From Streptomyces sp. NBC_01317 (GTDB lineage: Bacteria; Actinomycetota; Actinomycetes; Streptomycetales; Streptomycetaceae), in assembly GCF_035961655.1 (NCBI RefSeq), contig NZ_CP108393.1, positions 5,813,001 through 5,877,000 of the forward strand: 64,000 nucleotides of DNA, read 5' to 3'. Shown here piece by piece: positions 32,714 to 41,858 of the stretch (its first letter is position 1; every line of letters starts with the position of its first letter). The notes under the pieces are model-generated. The model was not told where the DNA came from. It did no database searches and saw only the letters and a program-made list of their open reading frames with translations. A program made the translations under genes and the position numbers.

Positions 32714-35206
32714 GTGGCAGGCGCACCCACCACCCGGGCCGATCAGGCACGCACCGCCGCCGTCGAGGCGGCGCTCGGCAAGCTCGACCTGGACGCCAAG
32801 GCCCGCCTCCTGGCCGGCCAGGACATGTGGTCCCTGCCCGCGCTCCCCGAGATCGGACTCGCCTCCCTCGTCCTGTCCGACGGCCCCATCGGCGTCCGGG
32901 GGGTCCGCTGGACCGCCGACGACCCGTCGGTCGCCCTGCCCTCCCCGACCGCGCTGGCCGCCACCTGGGACCCGGAACTGGCCCGGCGCGCCGGCCGGCT
33001 GCTCGCCCAGGAGGCCCGCCGCAAGGGCGTGCACGTCCTGCTGGCCCCGACGGTGAACCTGCACCGCTCGCCGCTGGGCGGGCGCCACTTCGAGGCGTAC
33101 AGCGAGGACCCCTACCTGACCGGAGAGATCGGCACCGGCTACGTACTCGGCGTCCAGGACGGCGGGGTCGGCACGACCGTCAAGCACTTCGTCGCCAACG
33201 ACGCCGAGACCGACCGCTTCACCGTCGACAACCTCGTCGCCCCCCGGCCGCTGCGCGAGCTGTACCTCGCGCCCTTCGAGACCATCGTGGCCAACGCCCA
33301 CCCCTGGGGCATCATGGCCGCGTACAACCAGGTCAACGGCGCGACCATGACCGAACACCGCTACCTCCAGCAGGAGGTGCTGCGCGGCGAGTGGGGCTTC
33401 GACGGCTTCATCGTCTCCGACTGGCTCGCCGCCCGCTCCACCACCGGGGCGCTCCTCGGCGGCCTCGACGTCGCCATGCCGGGACCGAGGACCGTGTACG
33501 GCGAGGCGCTGGCCGCCGCCGTCCGGGCCGGCGAGGTGGACGAGCCGGCCGTCGACGAGGCCGTACGGAACGTCCTGCGGCTCGCCGCCCGCGTCGGCGC
33601 CCTCGACGGCGCGCCCCCCGTCGTCACCGACCTCCCCGCGCCCCTGGACGGCGACGCGCTGGCCCGCGAGGTCGCCCGCCGCTCCTTCGTGCTCGTACGG
33701 AACGAGGTGCGCGGCGACCACCCCGTCCTGCCGGTCGACCCGGCCCGCGCCGGTACGGTCGCCCTCAGCGGCGCCGCCGCCCGCGACGCGCGGATCCTCG
33801 GCGGCGGCTCCGCCGTCGTCTTCCCGCACCACATCGTCTCCCCGCTCGACGGGCTCACCACCGCGCTCCCCGAGGGCGCCCTGACCTACTCCCTCGGCGC
33901 CGACCCCAGCGACGAACTCGCCGACGCCGACAAGGGGTTCGAGCTGACCGCCGTCTGCCGCGCGGAGGACGGCCGGGTGCTCGGCACGTCGAACGTCCCC
34001 GGCGGCCGGGTGCAGTGGGCGGGCAGCGACCTGCCCGACGGCGTCACCCACGACACGCTGCACACCGTGGAGCTGACCGGCCGCTTCGTGCCGAGGGAGA
34101 GCGGTGAGCACGCCTTCGGCACGCGCGGTCTCGGCGGCTTCGTCCTGACCGTCGACGGCGGGACGCTCTTCGACGGAACCCAGGAACCGGGCGACGCCGC
34201 CGACCCGTTCGAGGCGTTCTTCGGCACCCCGGTCGAGCGCGCCCACGCCGTGCTCACGGCGGGCGAGCCGGTCGAGGTCTCGCTGCTGCACACCGTCTTC
34301 GCGCTCCCCGACGCCCCGATCAGGGCCGTCGCCTTCTCCCTGCTCCACCTCGGCCCCCGGTACGACCCGGACGAGCTGATCGCGGAGGCCGTCGAGGCCG
34401 CGCGCGGCGCGGACACGGCCGTCGTGGTCGTGGCCACCACCGCCCGCGTCGAGTCCGAGGGCTTCGACCGTACGAGCCTGCGGCTGCCGGGCCGCCAGGA
34501 CGACCTCGTACGGGCCGTCGCCGCCGTCAACCCGCACACCGTCGTGGTCGTCAACACCGGCTCCCCGGTGGAGCTTCCGTGGCGCGAGGACGTCGCGGCG
34601 GTGCTGCTGAGCTGGTTCCCCGGCCAGGAGGGCGGCGCGGCGCTCGCCGACGTCCTCCTCGGCGCCGAGGAGCCCGGCGGCCGGCTGCCCACCACCTGGC
34701 CGGTGACCCTCGCGGACGCGCCCGTCTCGGCGACGACCCCGACCGACGGCCGACTGCGCTACGACGAGGGCCTGTTCATCGGCTACCGCGCCTGGGAGAA
34801 GGCGGGCACCACCCCCGCGTACCCCTTCGGACACGGCCTCGGCTACACCGACTGGGTGTACGAGACGCTCTCCGCCACGCACGACGACGTACGGGTCCGG
34901 CTGCGCAACTCCGGTGTCCGTACGGGCCGCGAGGTGGTCCAGATCTACGTCGCCCCGACGGGCACACCGGCCGACGGACCCGCGGTGGCCCCCGAGCGCC
35001 CGGCCCGCTGGCTGGCCGGCTTCGCCTCGGTCGAGGCGGCCCCGGGGGAGACGGTCGAGGTCCATGTCCCGCTGCGGCGAAGGGCGTTCGAGATCTGGGA
35101 CGAGCGGACGGACGCCTGGGCGCTGGTCTCCGGAACGTACGAGATCGAGGCCGGCCACTCGGTCGCCGACCGCCGCCTCACCACGACGATCGACGTACGG
35201 CCCTGA
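32714..35206 (+). CDS. Glycoside hydrolase family 3 beta-glucosidase
   Basis: 830 residues. The GH3 N-terminal barrel (about 25-310) has LVLSDGPIGVRG, HRSPLGGRHFEAYSEDP, TVKHFVANDAET and the nucleophile in GFDGFIVSDW. A PA14-like insert (about 430-540: VELTGRFVPRESGEHAFG) sits inside the C-terminal sandwich, which continues with WFPGQEGGAALADVL. A fibronectin-III-like end closes it (GREVVQIYVAP). It removes beta-linked glucose from oligosaccharides or glycosides. No signal peptide is seen, so it acts in the cytoplasm. The GTG at 32714 follows GAGGAGG at 8 nt. The divergent TetR gene is the likely regulator, and an aldose epimerase lies convergent downstream. Confidence 0.9.
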   Translation: MAGAPTTRADQARTAAVEAALGKLDLDAKARLLAGQDMWSLPALPEIGLASLVLSDGPIGVRGVRWTADDPSVALPSPTALAATWDPELARRAGRLLAQEARRKGVHVLLAPTVNLHRSPLGGRHFEAYSEDPYLTGEIGTGYVLGVQDGGVGTTVKHFVANDAETDRFTVDNLVAPRPLRELYLAPFETIVANAHPWGIMAAYNQVNGATMTEHRYLQQEVLRGEWGFDGFIVSDWLAARSTTGALLGGLDVAMPGPRTVYGEALAAAVRAGEVDEPAVDEAVRNVLRLAARVGALDGAPPVVTDLPAPLDGDALAREVARRSFVLVRNEVRGDHPVLPVDPARAGTVALSGAAARDARILGGGSAVVFPHHIVSPLDGLTTALPEGALTYSLGADPSDELADADKGFELTAVCRAEDGRVLGTSNVPGGRVQWAGSDLPDGVTHDTLHTVELTGRFVPRESGEHAFGTRGLGGFVLTVDGGTLFDGTQEPGDAADPFEAFFGTPVERAHAVLTAGEPVEVSLLHTVFALPDAPIRAVAFSLLHLGPRYDPDELIAEAVEAARGADTAVVVVATTARVESEGFDRTSLRLPGRQDDLVRAVAAVNPHTVVVVNTGSPVELPWREDVAAVLLSWFPGQEGGAALADVLLGAEEPGGRLPTTWPVTLADAPVSATTPTDGRLRYDEGLFIGYRAWEKAGTTPAYPFGHGLGYTDWVYETLSATHDDVRVRLRNSGVRTGREVVQIYVAPTGTPADGPAVAPERPARWLAGFASVEAAPGETVEVHVPLRRRAFEIWDERTDAWALVSGTYEIEAGHSVADRRLTTTIDVRP

Positions 35207-35240
35207 CGGCGGGGCCCTCGGCGGGCCAGGGCACACAGAC

Positions 35241-35285
35241 CGTACGGCCCCGGGGCGGCACCTGACACCGCCTCGGGGCCGTACG
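35241..35285. terminator. Bidirectional terminator between GH3 and aldose epimerase genes
   Basis: CGTACGGCCCCGGGGCGG (35241-35258) pairs, with one mismatch, with CCGCCTCGGGGCCGTACG (35268-35285) across a 9-nt loop. Confidence 0.8.
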
Positions 35286-35303
35286 TACCGCGTCGTACGC
35301 GCC

Positions 35304-36293
35304 TCAGCGCACCGAGAACCCGTACCTCGTCGTGGAGTTGAAGACCTGACCCGGCCTCAGCACCGTGTCCGGGAACGACGGGCGGTTCGGCGAGTCCGGG
35401 AAGTGCTGGGTCTCCAGGGCGATCCCGTCCCCGGGACCGTACGGCTTCCCGTCGAAGTGGTCACCGGTGTAGAGCTGCATCCCCGGCTCGGTCGTCGTGA
35501 CGGTCAACACCCGCCCCGACACCGGGTCGTGGAGCTCGGCGGCCACGCCCGTACCGCCCTGGGCCCCGTCCAGCACGTAGTTGTGGTCGTAGCCGGGCCC
35601 CACCACCCGGGGCTCCCGGAAGTCGAAGCGCGTCCCGCCGACCGGCGCCAGCTCCCCGGTCGGCACGCCCGTGGCGTCGACCGGCGTGATCCGGCCCGCC
35701 GCGATCCGCAGCACGTGCCCGGTCGCGAGGCCGCTGCCCGCGCCGCCCAGGTTCCAGTACGTGTGATTGGTCAGGTTGACCGGCGTCGGGGCGTCGGTCT
35801 CCGCGCGGTAGTCGATCCGCAGCGCCCCGTCCGCCTCCAGCGTGTACGTCGCGCTGACCGCGAGGCGGCCGGGGAAGCCCTCCTCGCCGTCCGGGCTGAC
35901 CCGCGACAGCCGTACGCCGTCGCCGTCCCGCTCCGCGTCCCACACCCACCGGTCGAAGCCCCGCTCACCGCCGTGCAGGCTGTTCGGGCCGTCGTTGCGG
36001 GCCAGCCGGTACGTCCGGCCGTCGAGCGTGAAGGCCCCGCCCGCGATGCGGTTCGCGTACCGGCCGACCAGCGCGCCGAAGTACGGCCCCCGGGAGCCCA
36101 GGTAGCCCGCGACGTCCGGGAAGCCGAGCACGACGTCCGCCACCGTCCCGTGCCGGTCGGGCACCTCGACCGACTGCACGACCCCGCCGTACGTGAGCAG
36201 GCGCACCAGGGTCCCGGCCCGTTCGAGGGTCCAGCGCAGGACGGGTGTGCCCTCGTCGGTCGCGCCGACGTGTTCCGTGGTTATGGCAGTCAC
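35304..36293 (-). CDS. galM: Aldose 1-epimerase (mutarotase)
   Basis: 329 residues. It interconverts alpha and beta anomers of glucose or galactose in the cytoplasm. Conserved features: RYANRIAGGAFTLDG, NDGPNSLHGG, NLTNHTYWNL (catalytic His), GYDHNYVLD and ALETQHFPDSPN (catalytic Glu). The GTG at 36293 gives VTAITTEHVG. An upstream AAGG is 9-10 nt away. An SGNH lipoprotein gene lies 32 bp upstream on the same strand, so the two may be co-transcribed. Proximity to the convergent beta-glucosidase suggests a role in using released sugars. Confidence 0.9.
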   Translation of the reverse strand: MTAITTEHVGATDEGTPVLRWTLERAGTLVRLLTYGGVVQSVEVPDRHGTVADVVLGFPDVAGYLGSRGPYFGALVGRYANRIAGGAFTLDGRTYRLARNDGPNSLHGGERGFDRWVWDAERDGDGVRLSRVSPDGEEGFPGRLAVSATYTLEADGALRIDYRAETDAPTPVNLTNHTYWNLGGAGSGLATGHVLRIAAGRITPVDATGVPTGELAPVGGTRFDFREPRVVGPGYDHNYVLDGAQGGTGVAAELHDPVSGRVLTVTTTEPGMQLYTGDHFDGKPYGPGDGIALETQHFPDSPNRPSFPDTVLRPGQVFNSTTRYGFSVR

Positions 36294-36325
36294 GGTCAAG
36301 CACCTTAGACCGTCCCGCCCCGCTG

Positions 36326-37321
36326 TCAGACCGGCGGACGCGCCGCCGTCACGTTCCGGTACGCGATCGCGGCCAGCCGGCTCTGCCCGTCCTTGCTCGG
36401 GTGGAACCAGTCCCAGTGGCTCAGCTGCTCGACGGTGAACCGGAAGTCGAAGACCGCCCCGCCGTCGTACCGGCACAGCGGGTCCTCCGCGCAGACGTCC
36501 CTGAGCACGCCGTTGTACGCCACGACCCGGTCGTACACCATGCTCCGCCTGGCCGAGGCCTTCGCGCTGACGTCCTGCGCGTCCCCCAGCATCGTGGCGC
36601 AGATGCCCAGCTTCCAGATCTGCCGCCCCAGCGGGTCGCCGCGCCCGGTGGACCAGAGCCGCTTGAGATCCGGCACGCTGGACACGTACACCTGCGCGTG
36701 CGGCGCGCGGGCCCGCAGCCGCTCCATCGACGCCTCGAAGGACGCGCGGAAGGCGTCCACCGGGGTCATCTGCGCGGCCGAGTCCTGGCAGGCGTCGTTG
36801 GACCCCACCATGACCGTGACCAGACCGGGGTCGTGCCGGGCCGCGCGGGTCATCTGCGCGGGCAGGTCGGACACCTTCGCGCCGGTCTCGGCCTCGTTCC
36901 AGCTCCGCCCCGACGCGCCCGGCGCCCCCAGGAGGCGCTGGGCCAGGCTGCGGACCTCGCCGTCCGTCCCGGTCGCCCAGGACGCCTCGGGGCAGTCCGT
37001 GAGCACCGCGCAGGCGTCGAAACCCCGGGTGATCGAGTCACCCACGGCGGCCACCGAGTCGGGGGCCGGGTCCCACACGGGCCCCGGCCGGGGGGCCGGG
37101 GCGCTCCTGCCCGCCGCGCCGTCGGCGGACGAGCCGCCGGACGTGTCACAGCCGGCCAGCACCCCGCCACCGGCGAGCACCAGGGCGGTCACCGCCGCCA
37201 GCAGGACACGCGGACGGCGGGCGACACGCGGACGGGCGCCGCCACGCCGGCGCCACGCGCGCCCGTCGTCCGTACGGCGGCGCGCCGGGGTCGCACTCCC
37301 GGTCCGTCGGCTCTCCCGCAT
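36326..37321 (-). CDS. SGNH/GDSL hydrolase lipoprotein
   Basis: 331 residues. After a basic N-terminus, VLLAAVTALVLAGGGVLAGC is a lipoprotein signal with lipobox LAGC. The SGNH blocks follow: AAVGDSITRGFDA (Ser), a mid Gly region, VMVGSNDAC (Asn) and HWDWFHPSKDG (Asp/His). It would hydrolyse esters of lipids or polysaccharides at the outer membrane face. GGGGAGG precedes the ATG. An unusual feature is that the mature protein has extra Cys (DACAVLTDCPE, GICATML, DVCAEDPLC), likely disulfides, as in secreted SGNH lipases. Confidence 0.85.
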   Translation of the reverse strand: MRESRRTGSATPARRRTDDGRAWRRRGGARPRVARRPRVLLAAVTALVLAGGGVLAGCDTSGGSSADGAAGRSAPAPRPGPVWDPAPDSVAAVGDSITRGFDACAVLTDCPEASWATGTDGEVRSLAQRLLGAPGASGRSWNEAETGAKVSDLPAQMTRAARHDPGLVTVMVGSNDACQDSAAQMTPVDAFRASFEASMERLRARAPHAQVYVSSVPDLKRLWSTGRGDPLGRQIWKLGICATMLGDAQDVSAKASARRSMVYDRVVAYNGVLRDVCAEDPLCRYDGGAVFDFRFTVEQLSHWDWFHPSKDGQSRLAAIAYRNVTAARPPV

Positions 37322-37569
37322 CCGCGGTCCTCCCCGTCGGTTCGTGTTCGACGTTGCTCCTGGGGCCGTTCCCGGCGCCTTCCGGCCGCTCAGGAACGGC
37401 CCGTACCGGTGGCACATGCGCCTGGCATCCGGCGGCGCCCCGGCGAGTGAAAGCTTCGCGCATATCGGCCCCAGGACCGACGGTACGTCACCCCGGGCAC
37501 CCCGCCGCACGGTAGCTTTTCCCACGTCGGACCAGAGGCCCCGAACGCGTGGCTCCGGTAAATTACCTC

Positions 37570-37668
37570 ATGTCACATACTGTCCCTTTTGTGGAGTTTC
37601 ACTCCCGATGCTGTTTACTGAGGCCGCTGGGAAAGGCGAACCTCGTCCCACACTGGAGGTCCCGGTGA
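37570..37668 (+). CDS. Possible 32-codon upstream ORF overlapping the DUF3145 start
   Basis: ATG at 37570 opens MSHTVPFVEFHSRCCLLRPL and runs to a TGA at 37666-37668 that overlaps the GTG of the next gene (GTGA). The overlap would couple translation. The reading frame has two adjacent Cys codons. It has no strong ribosome site, and its transcript could begin at or near the ATG, following the AT-rich GTAAATTACCTC just before it. It may be only a chance frame within the leader. Confidence 0.3.
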   Translation: MSHTVPFVEFHSRCCLLRPLGKANLVPHWRSR

Positions 37669-38159
37669 CGACACGTGGAGTTCTGTACGTTCACTCCGCA
37701 CCGCGCGCGATGTGCCCCCACGTCGAATGGGCGGTGGCCGGAGTCCTCGGCCTGCGGGTCCAGCTCGACTGGATCCGGCAGCCGGCCTCACCCGGCACCT
37801 GGAGAGCCGAGTTCTCCTGGAAGGGCGAACCGGGCACGGCGTCCAAGCTCGCCTCCGCCCTGCGCGGCTGGCAGATGCTGCGCTTCGAGGTGACCGCCGA
37901 GCCCTGCGCCACGGCGGAGGGCGAGCGCTACAGCGCCACGCCCGACCTCGGCATCTTCCACGCGGTCACCGGCATGCACGGCGACATCCTGGTCCCCGAG
38001 GACCGGCTGCGCGCCGCGCTGGCCCGCTCCCGGCAGGGCGAGACCCAGCTGGAGGCGGAGGTCGCCAAGCTGCTCGGCAAGCCGTGGGACGACGAGCTGG
38101 AGCCCTTCCGGTACGCGGGCGAGGGCGCGCCGGTCCGCTGGCTCCACCAGGTCGTCTGA
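37665..38159 (+). CDS. DUF3145 protein
   Basis: 164 residues, VTTRGVLYVHSAPRAMCPHV at the start and EGAPVRWLHQVV at the end. These ends are highly conserved in actinobacterial DUF3145, a single-domain protein with no known activity. Internal CPHVEWAVAGVLGL and HAVTGMHGDILVPEDRLR are typical. The GTG at 37665 is chosen for GGAGG six nt before it; a longer in-frame reading from an upstream ATG lacks a site. No signal or membrane segment is present. The 250-bp gap upstream holds the promoter and a possible short ORF. Confidence 0.85.
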   Translation: MTTRGVLYVHSAPRAMCPHVEWAVAGVLGLRVQLDWIRQPASPGTWRAEFSWKGEPGTASKLASALRGWQMLRFEVTAEPCATAEGERYSATPDLGIFHAVTGMHGDILVPEDRLRAALARSRQGETQLEAEVAKLLGKPWDDELEPFRYAGEGAPVRWLHQVV

Positions 38160-38205
38160 GCGCTCCCGAGCGCCGGGCCGTGTCCGGGCGTCCTACCGTG
38201 GACCC

Positions 38206-39081
38206 ATGACCGATCATCTCGCAGTAGCCGTCCTCGGCACCGGAATCATGGGCTCCGCGATGGCCCGCACCCTCTGCCGCGCGGGACACGACGTCCGGGT
38301 GTGGAACCGTACCCCCGCGAAGGCCGAGGCGCTCGCCGCCGACGGCGCGCGGGTCGCGGCCTCCGCGGCCGAGGCGGTGACGGGCGCCGACGTGGTCCTC
38401 ACCGTCGTGTACGACGCGGCCGCCGTCCGGGACGCCTTCACCGCCGCCGCGCCCGGCCTGGGCGCCGGCACCCTCTGGCTCCAGTCGACCACCGTGGGAC
38501 TCGCGGACGTCCCCACGCTGGCGGCCCTCGCGGCGGAGTACGGCGTCGTCTTCTTCGACGCGCCCGTGGTCGGCACCAAGGGCCCCGCGGAGAACGGACA
38601 GCTCGCGGTGCTGGCGGCGGGCCCCGAGGAGCACCGGGACCGCCTCAGGTCCGTCCTGGACGTCATCGGGCGGCGCACGCTCTGGCTGGGCGAGGACGGC
38701 GCCTCCGCCTCCGCCACCCGCCTCAAGCTCGTCGCCAACGGCTGGACCCTGACCCTGACCAACGCGGCGGCCGAGGCGCTCGCCCTGGCCAAGGGGATCG
38801 GCGCCGACCCGAGGGCGTTCCTGGACCTCACCTCGGGCGGCCCGATGGACGCGCCCTACCTCCACACCAAGGCCGGGATGATCCTCGACGGGGACTACAC
38901 GCCGAGCTTCTCCGTCAACACGGGCGCCAAGGACGCCCGGCTGATCATCGAGGCGGCGGAGGCCGAGGGCGTCCACCTGGACGTCGTGGCGGCGTGCGCC
39001 GAGCGCTTCCGCCGCGCCAGGGACCTGGGCCACGGCGAGGAGGACATGGCGGCCTCGTACTTCGCCAGCTTCGACGAGTGA
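38206..39081 (+). CDS. NAD(P)-dependent beta-hydroxyacid dehydrogenase (3-hydroxyisobutyrate dehydrogenase type)
   Basis: 291 residues, full length. The N-terminal Rossmann fold has VLGTGIMGSAMARTLC (GxGxxG) and VWNRTPAKAEAL, where Arg suggests preference for NADPH. LQSTTVGLADVP and DAPVVGTKGPAENGQLAVL are the substrate-binding loops, and LKLVANGWTLTLTNAAAEA holds the catalytic Lys. KDARLIIEAAEAEGV is the C-terminal dimer helix. Members act on 3-hydroxyisobutyrate, tartronate semialdehyde, glyoxylate or imines; the specific substrate is unclear. The gene stands alone and is closed by a strong hairpin. Confidence 0.85.
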   Translation: MTDHLAVAVLGTGIMGSAMARTLCRAGHDVRVWNRTPAKAEALAADGARVAASAAEAVTGADVVLTVVYDAAAVRDAFTAAAPGLGAGTLWLQSTTVGLADVPTLAALAAEYGVVFFDAPVVGTKGPAENGQLAVLAAGPEEHRDRLRSVLDVIGRRTLWLGEDGASASATRLKLVANGWTLTLTNAAAEALALAKGIGADPRAFLDLTSGGPMDAPYLHTKAGMILDGDYTPSFSVNTGAKDARLIIEAAEAEGVHLDVVAACAERFRRARDLGHGEEDMAASYFASFDE

Positions 39082-39121
39082 CATGAGGCGTTCGGGCGAG
39101 TGACGTGAGCCCTCACGCGGC

Positions 39122-39151
39122 GAGGCCCGTCCCCACCTGGGGACGGGCCTC
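39122..39151. terminator. Bidirectional terminator between dehydrogenase and fabF
   Basis: GAGGCCCGTCCCC (39122-39134), loop ACCT, GGGGACGGGCCTC (39139-39151): a perfect 13-bp stem. Confidence 0.92.
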
Positions 39152-39185
39152 GTGCCGTGCGGTTGTGCGTGCCGCTCGTACGGAC

Positions 39186-40448
39186 TCAGACCGTACGCAG
39201 CGCCAGGACCACGTTGTGGCCGCCGAAGCCGAACGAGTTGTTGATCGCGGAGATCGTCCCGCCGGGGAGCGCGCGCGGCTCGCCCTTGACGATGTCCGCG
39301 TCGACCTCCTCGTCCTGGTCGGTCAGGTTGATCGTCGGAGGGGCCGTGCGGTGGTACAGCGCCAGCACGGTGGCGACCGTCTCGATACCGCCCGCGCCGC
39401 CCAGCAGGTGGCCGGTCATCGACTTCGTCGCGGACACGGCGACATGGTCCAGCTCGTCGCCCAGCACCCGGCGCAGCGCCTTGATCTCGGCGACGTCGCC
39501 CTGCGGGGTGGACGTGGCGTGCGCGTTGAGGTGCATGACCTCGGACGCCTTGAGGTCCGTCGACGCCAGCAGGTTCTCCAGCGCCTTCGCGATGCCCCGG
39601 CCGGTCGGCTCGGGCTGCGCGATGTGGTGCGCGTCCGACGAGATGCCCTGGCCCAGCAGTTCGCAGTAGACCCGCGCGCCCCGCCGGGCCGCGTGCTCGG
39701 CGGACTCCAGTACGACGATGCCGGCGCCCTCGCCGAGGACGAAGCCGTCGCGGCCCGTGTCGTACGGACGGGAGGCGCCGGCCGGGTCGTCGTTCTTCTT
39801 CGACATCGCCATCATGTTCGTGAACGCGGCGATGGGCAGCGGGTGGATGGCCGCTTCCGTACCACCGGCGACCACGATGTCGGCCCGGCCGCTGCGGATC
39901 ATCTCCACCGCGTAGCCGACGGCCTCGGCGCCCGAGGCGCAGGCCGAGACGGGGGTGTGCACGCCCGCCTGGGCGCCCACCTCCAGACTGACGTTGGCGG
40001 CCGGGCTGTTGGGCATCAGCATCGGCACGGTGTGCGGGGAGACGCGGCGTTCGCCCTTCTCCTTGAGGATGTCGTACTGGTCGAGCAGGGTCGTGACGCC
40101 ACCGATGCCGGAGGCGATCACGGTCCCGAGGCGGTCGGGGTCGACGGAGGTGTCGTCACCGGCGCGAGCGGTGAAACCCGCGTCCGCCCACGCCTCGCGG
40201 GCCGCGATCAGCGCGAACTGCGCCGAGCGGTCCAGCCTGCGGGCGAGCGGACGGGGAAGTACATCGCCCGGGTCGACCGCCGCGACGGCGGCGATACGGA
40301 CCGGCAGACCGGCGAAGCGCTCGCCCTCCAGGGGCTTCACCCCGGAGCGGCCGGCGAGCAGACCTTCCCAGGTCGATGCGCTGTCGCCACCCAGCGGTGT
40401 GGTTGCGCCGATACCGGTGACGACCACGGTGCGATTGGTCGAGCTCAC
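39186..40448 (-). CDS. fabF: 3-oxoacyl-ACP synthase II (KAS II)
   Basis: 420 residues. It elongates acyl-ACP with malonyl-ACP in fatty acid synthesis. The Cys-His-His triad is visible: TPVSACASGAEA, NAHATSTPQGD and SMTGHLLGGAGG. The N-terminal VVVTGIGATTPLGGD and C-terminal NNSFGFGGHNVVL are canonical. It is the last gene of fabD-fabH-acpP-fabF. The GTG at 40448 reads VSSTNRTVVVTG; GGAG lies about 11 nt before it. A 79-bp gap from acpP includes a GCGCCACC/GGGTGGCG-type hairpin that could tune expression after acpP. Confidence 0.96.
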   Translation of the reverse strand: MSSTNRTVVVTGIGATTPLGGDSASTWEGLLAGRSGVKPLEGERFAGLPVRIAAVAAVDPGDVLPRPLARRLDRSAQFALIAAREAWADAGFTARAGDDTSVDPDRLGTVIASGIGGVTTLLDQYDILKEKGERRVSPHTVPMLMPNSPAANVSLEVGAQAGVHTPVSACASGAEAVGYAVEMIRSGRADIVVAGGTEAAIHPLPIAAFTNMMAMSKKNDDPAGASRPYDTGRDGFVLGEGAGIVVLESAEHAARRGARVYCELLGQGISSDAHHIAQPEPTGRGIAKALENLLASTDLKASEVMHLNAHATSTPQGDVAEIKALRRVLGDELDHVAVSATKSMTGHLLGGAGGIETVATVLALYHRTAPPTINLTDQDEEVDADIVKGEPRALPGGTISAINNSFGFGGHNVVLALRTV

Positions 40449-40527
40449 TGGAATTCTTTCTCCACGTGTAGAGGGTGCTGAATTTTATACGGCGCCACCA
40501 CCGGGTGGCGTCAGCCGCGCGGTGCGG

Positions 40528-40776
40528 TCAGTCCTGGTGCTTGAGGATGTAGTTCGCGGCGTCGCCGACCGTCTTCAGGTTCTTGACGTCGTCGTCCGGG
40601 ATCTTCACGTCGAAGCGCTCTTCGGCGGCGACGACGACCTCGACCATGGACAGCGAGTCGACGTCGAGGTCGTCGGTGAAGGACTTGTCCAACTGGACGT
40701 CCTCGGTCGGGATACCGGCGATCTCGTTCACGATCTCGGCGAGACCTTCGACGATTTCTTCCAGCGTGGCGGCCAT
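40528..40776 (-). CDS. acpP: Acyl carrier protein
   Basis: 82 residues, acidic. DLDVDSLSMVEVV holds the serine that receives 4'-phosphopantetheine. It carries growing acyl chains between the fab enzymes. The start MAATLEEIVEGL follows GAAGGAG, a strong site suited to high expression. The upstream in-frame GTG has no such site. Confidence 0.97.
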   Translation of the reverse strand: MAATLEEIVEGLAEIVNEIAGIPTEDVQLDKSFTDDLDVDSLSMVEVVVAAEERFDVKIPDDDVKNLKTVGDAANYILKHQD

Positions 40777-40842
40777 GTGGGGCGCTCCTTCGATATTGAG
40801 CAGAGGGATATATGGGAACACGTACCGGAGGGTCCGGCGTGA

Positions 40843-41844
40843 CTAGGGGAGGGTAACGACCGTAGCGGCGTACACGAGACCCGCCCCGAAGCCGATGACG
40901 AGCGCCGTGTCGCCGCTCTTCGCCTGTCCGGTCGCCAGGAGCCGCTCCATCGCGAGCGGGATCGAGGCGGCCGAGGTGTTGCCGGTGGTCTCCACGTCAC
41001 GCGCGACCGTGACGCTGTCCGGCAGCTTGAGAGTCTTCACCATCGAGTCGATGATCCGCATGTTCGCCTGGTGCGGGATGAAGACGTCCAGTTCGGCGGA
41101 GGTGATGCCCGCCGCGTCGAGGGCCTGCTGGGCGACCTTCGCCATCTCGAAGACGGCCCAGCGGAAGACCGCCTGGCCCTCCTGCGTGATGGCGGGGAAC
41201 TTCTCCACCGTGCCGTGGCGGTACTCCTCCCACGACACGGTCTGCTTGATGGTGTCGGACTTGTCGCCCTCGGAGCCCCAGATCGTGGGGCCGATCATGG
41301 GTTCCTTCGCGGGGCCCACGATCACGGCGCCGGCCCCGTCGCCGAACAGGAAGGCCGTCGCACGGTCCTCCAGGTCGGTCAGGTCGGAGAGCCGCTCCAC
41401 GCCGATGACGAGGACGTACTCGGCCGAACCCTCGACAACCATGCCCTTGGCGAGGGTCAGCGCGTAGCCGAAGCCGGCGCAGCCCGCGGAGATGTCGAAC
41501 GCGGCGGGCTTGCCCGCGCCGATCGCGTCGGCGATCTCCGTGGCGATGGCCGGGGTCTGCTTGAAGTGCGAGACGGTGGCGACGATCACCCCGCCGATCT
41601 GCTCGGGCGTGAGCCCGGCGTCGGCGATGGCCTTGCCGGACGCCTCGATGGACATCGCGGCCACGGTCTCCTCGGGGGAGGCCCAGTGGCGGCTCGTGAT
41701 TCCGGAGCGGGAGCGGATCCACTCGTCGGACGAGTCGATCGTCTCGAGGATCACCTCGTTGGGCACGACCCGGGTCGGGCGGTAGCCGCCGACGCCCATG
41801 ATGCGTGCGTACGGAGCACCCTTGCTGGGCTTGATCTTCGACAT
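40843..41844 (-). CDS. fabH: 3-oxoacyl-ACP synthase III (KAS III)
   Basis: 333 residues. It begins fatty acid synthesis by condensing an acyl-CoA starter with malonyl-ACP. The triad is Cys in DISAGCAGFGYA, His in IPHQANMRI and Asn in ETTGNTSAAS. In Streptomyces FabH accepts branched starters such as isobutyryl- and anteisovaleryl-CoA. It starts 14 bp after the fabD stop, so the two are translationally linked, and it is followed by acpP after 66 bp. Confidence 0.96.
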   Translation of the reverse strand: MSKIKPSKGAPYARIMGVGGYRPTRVVPNEVILETIDSSDEWIRSRSGITSRHWASPEETVAAMSIEASGKAIADAGLTPEQIGGVIVATVSHFKQTPAIATEIADAIGAGKPAAFDISAGCAGFGYALTLAKGMVVEGSAEYVLVIGVERLSDLTDLEDRATAFLFGDGAGAVIVGPAKEPMIGPTIWGSEGDKSDTIKQTVSWEEYRHGTVEKFPAITQEGQAVFRWAVFEMAKVAQQALDAAGITSAELDVFIPHQANMRIIDSMVKTLKLPDSVTVARDVETTGNTSAASIPLAMERLLATGQAKSGDTALVIGFGAGLVYAATVVTLP

Positions 41845-41858
41845 GCTCTCTGGCTCCT

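Noticed and set aside
40449..40527. Riboswitch or attenuator between acpP and fabF
   Set aside because: Only a short GC hairpin is visible; not enough structure to claim a riboswitch.
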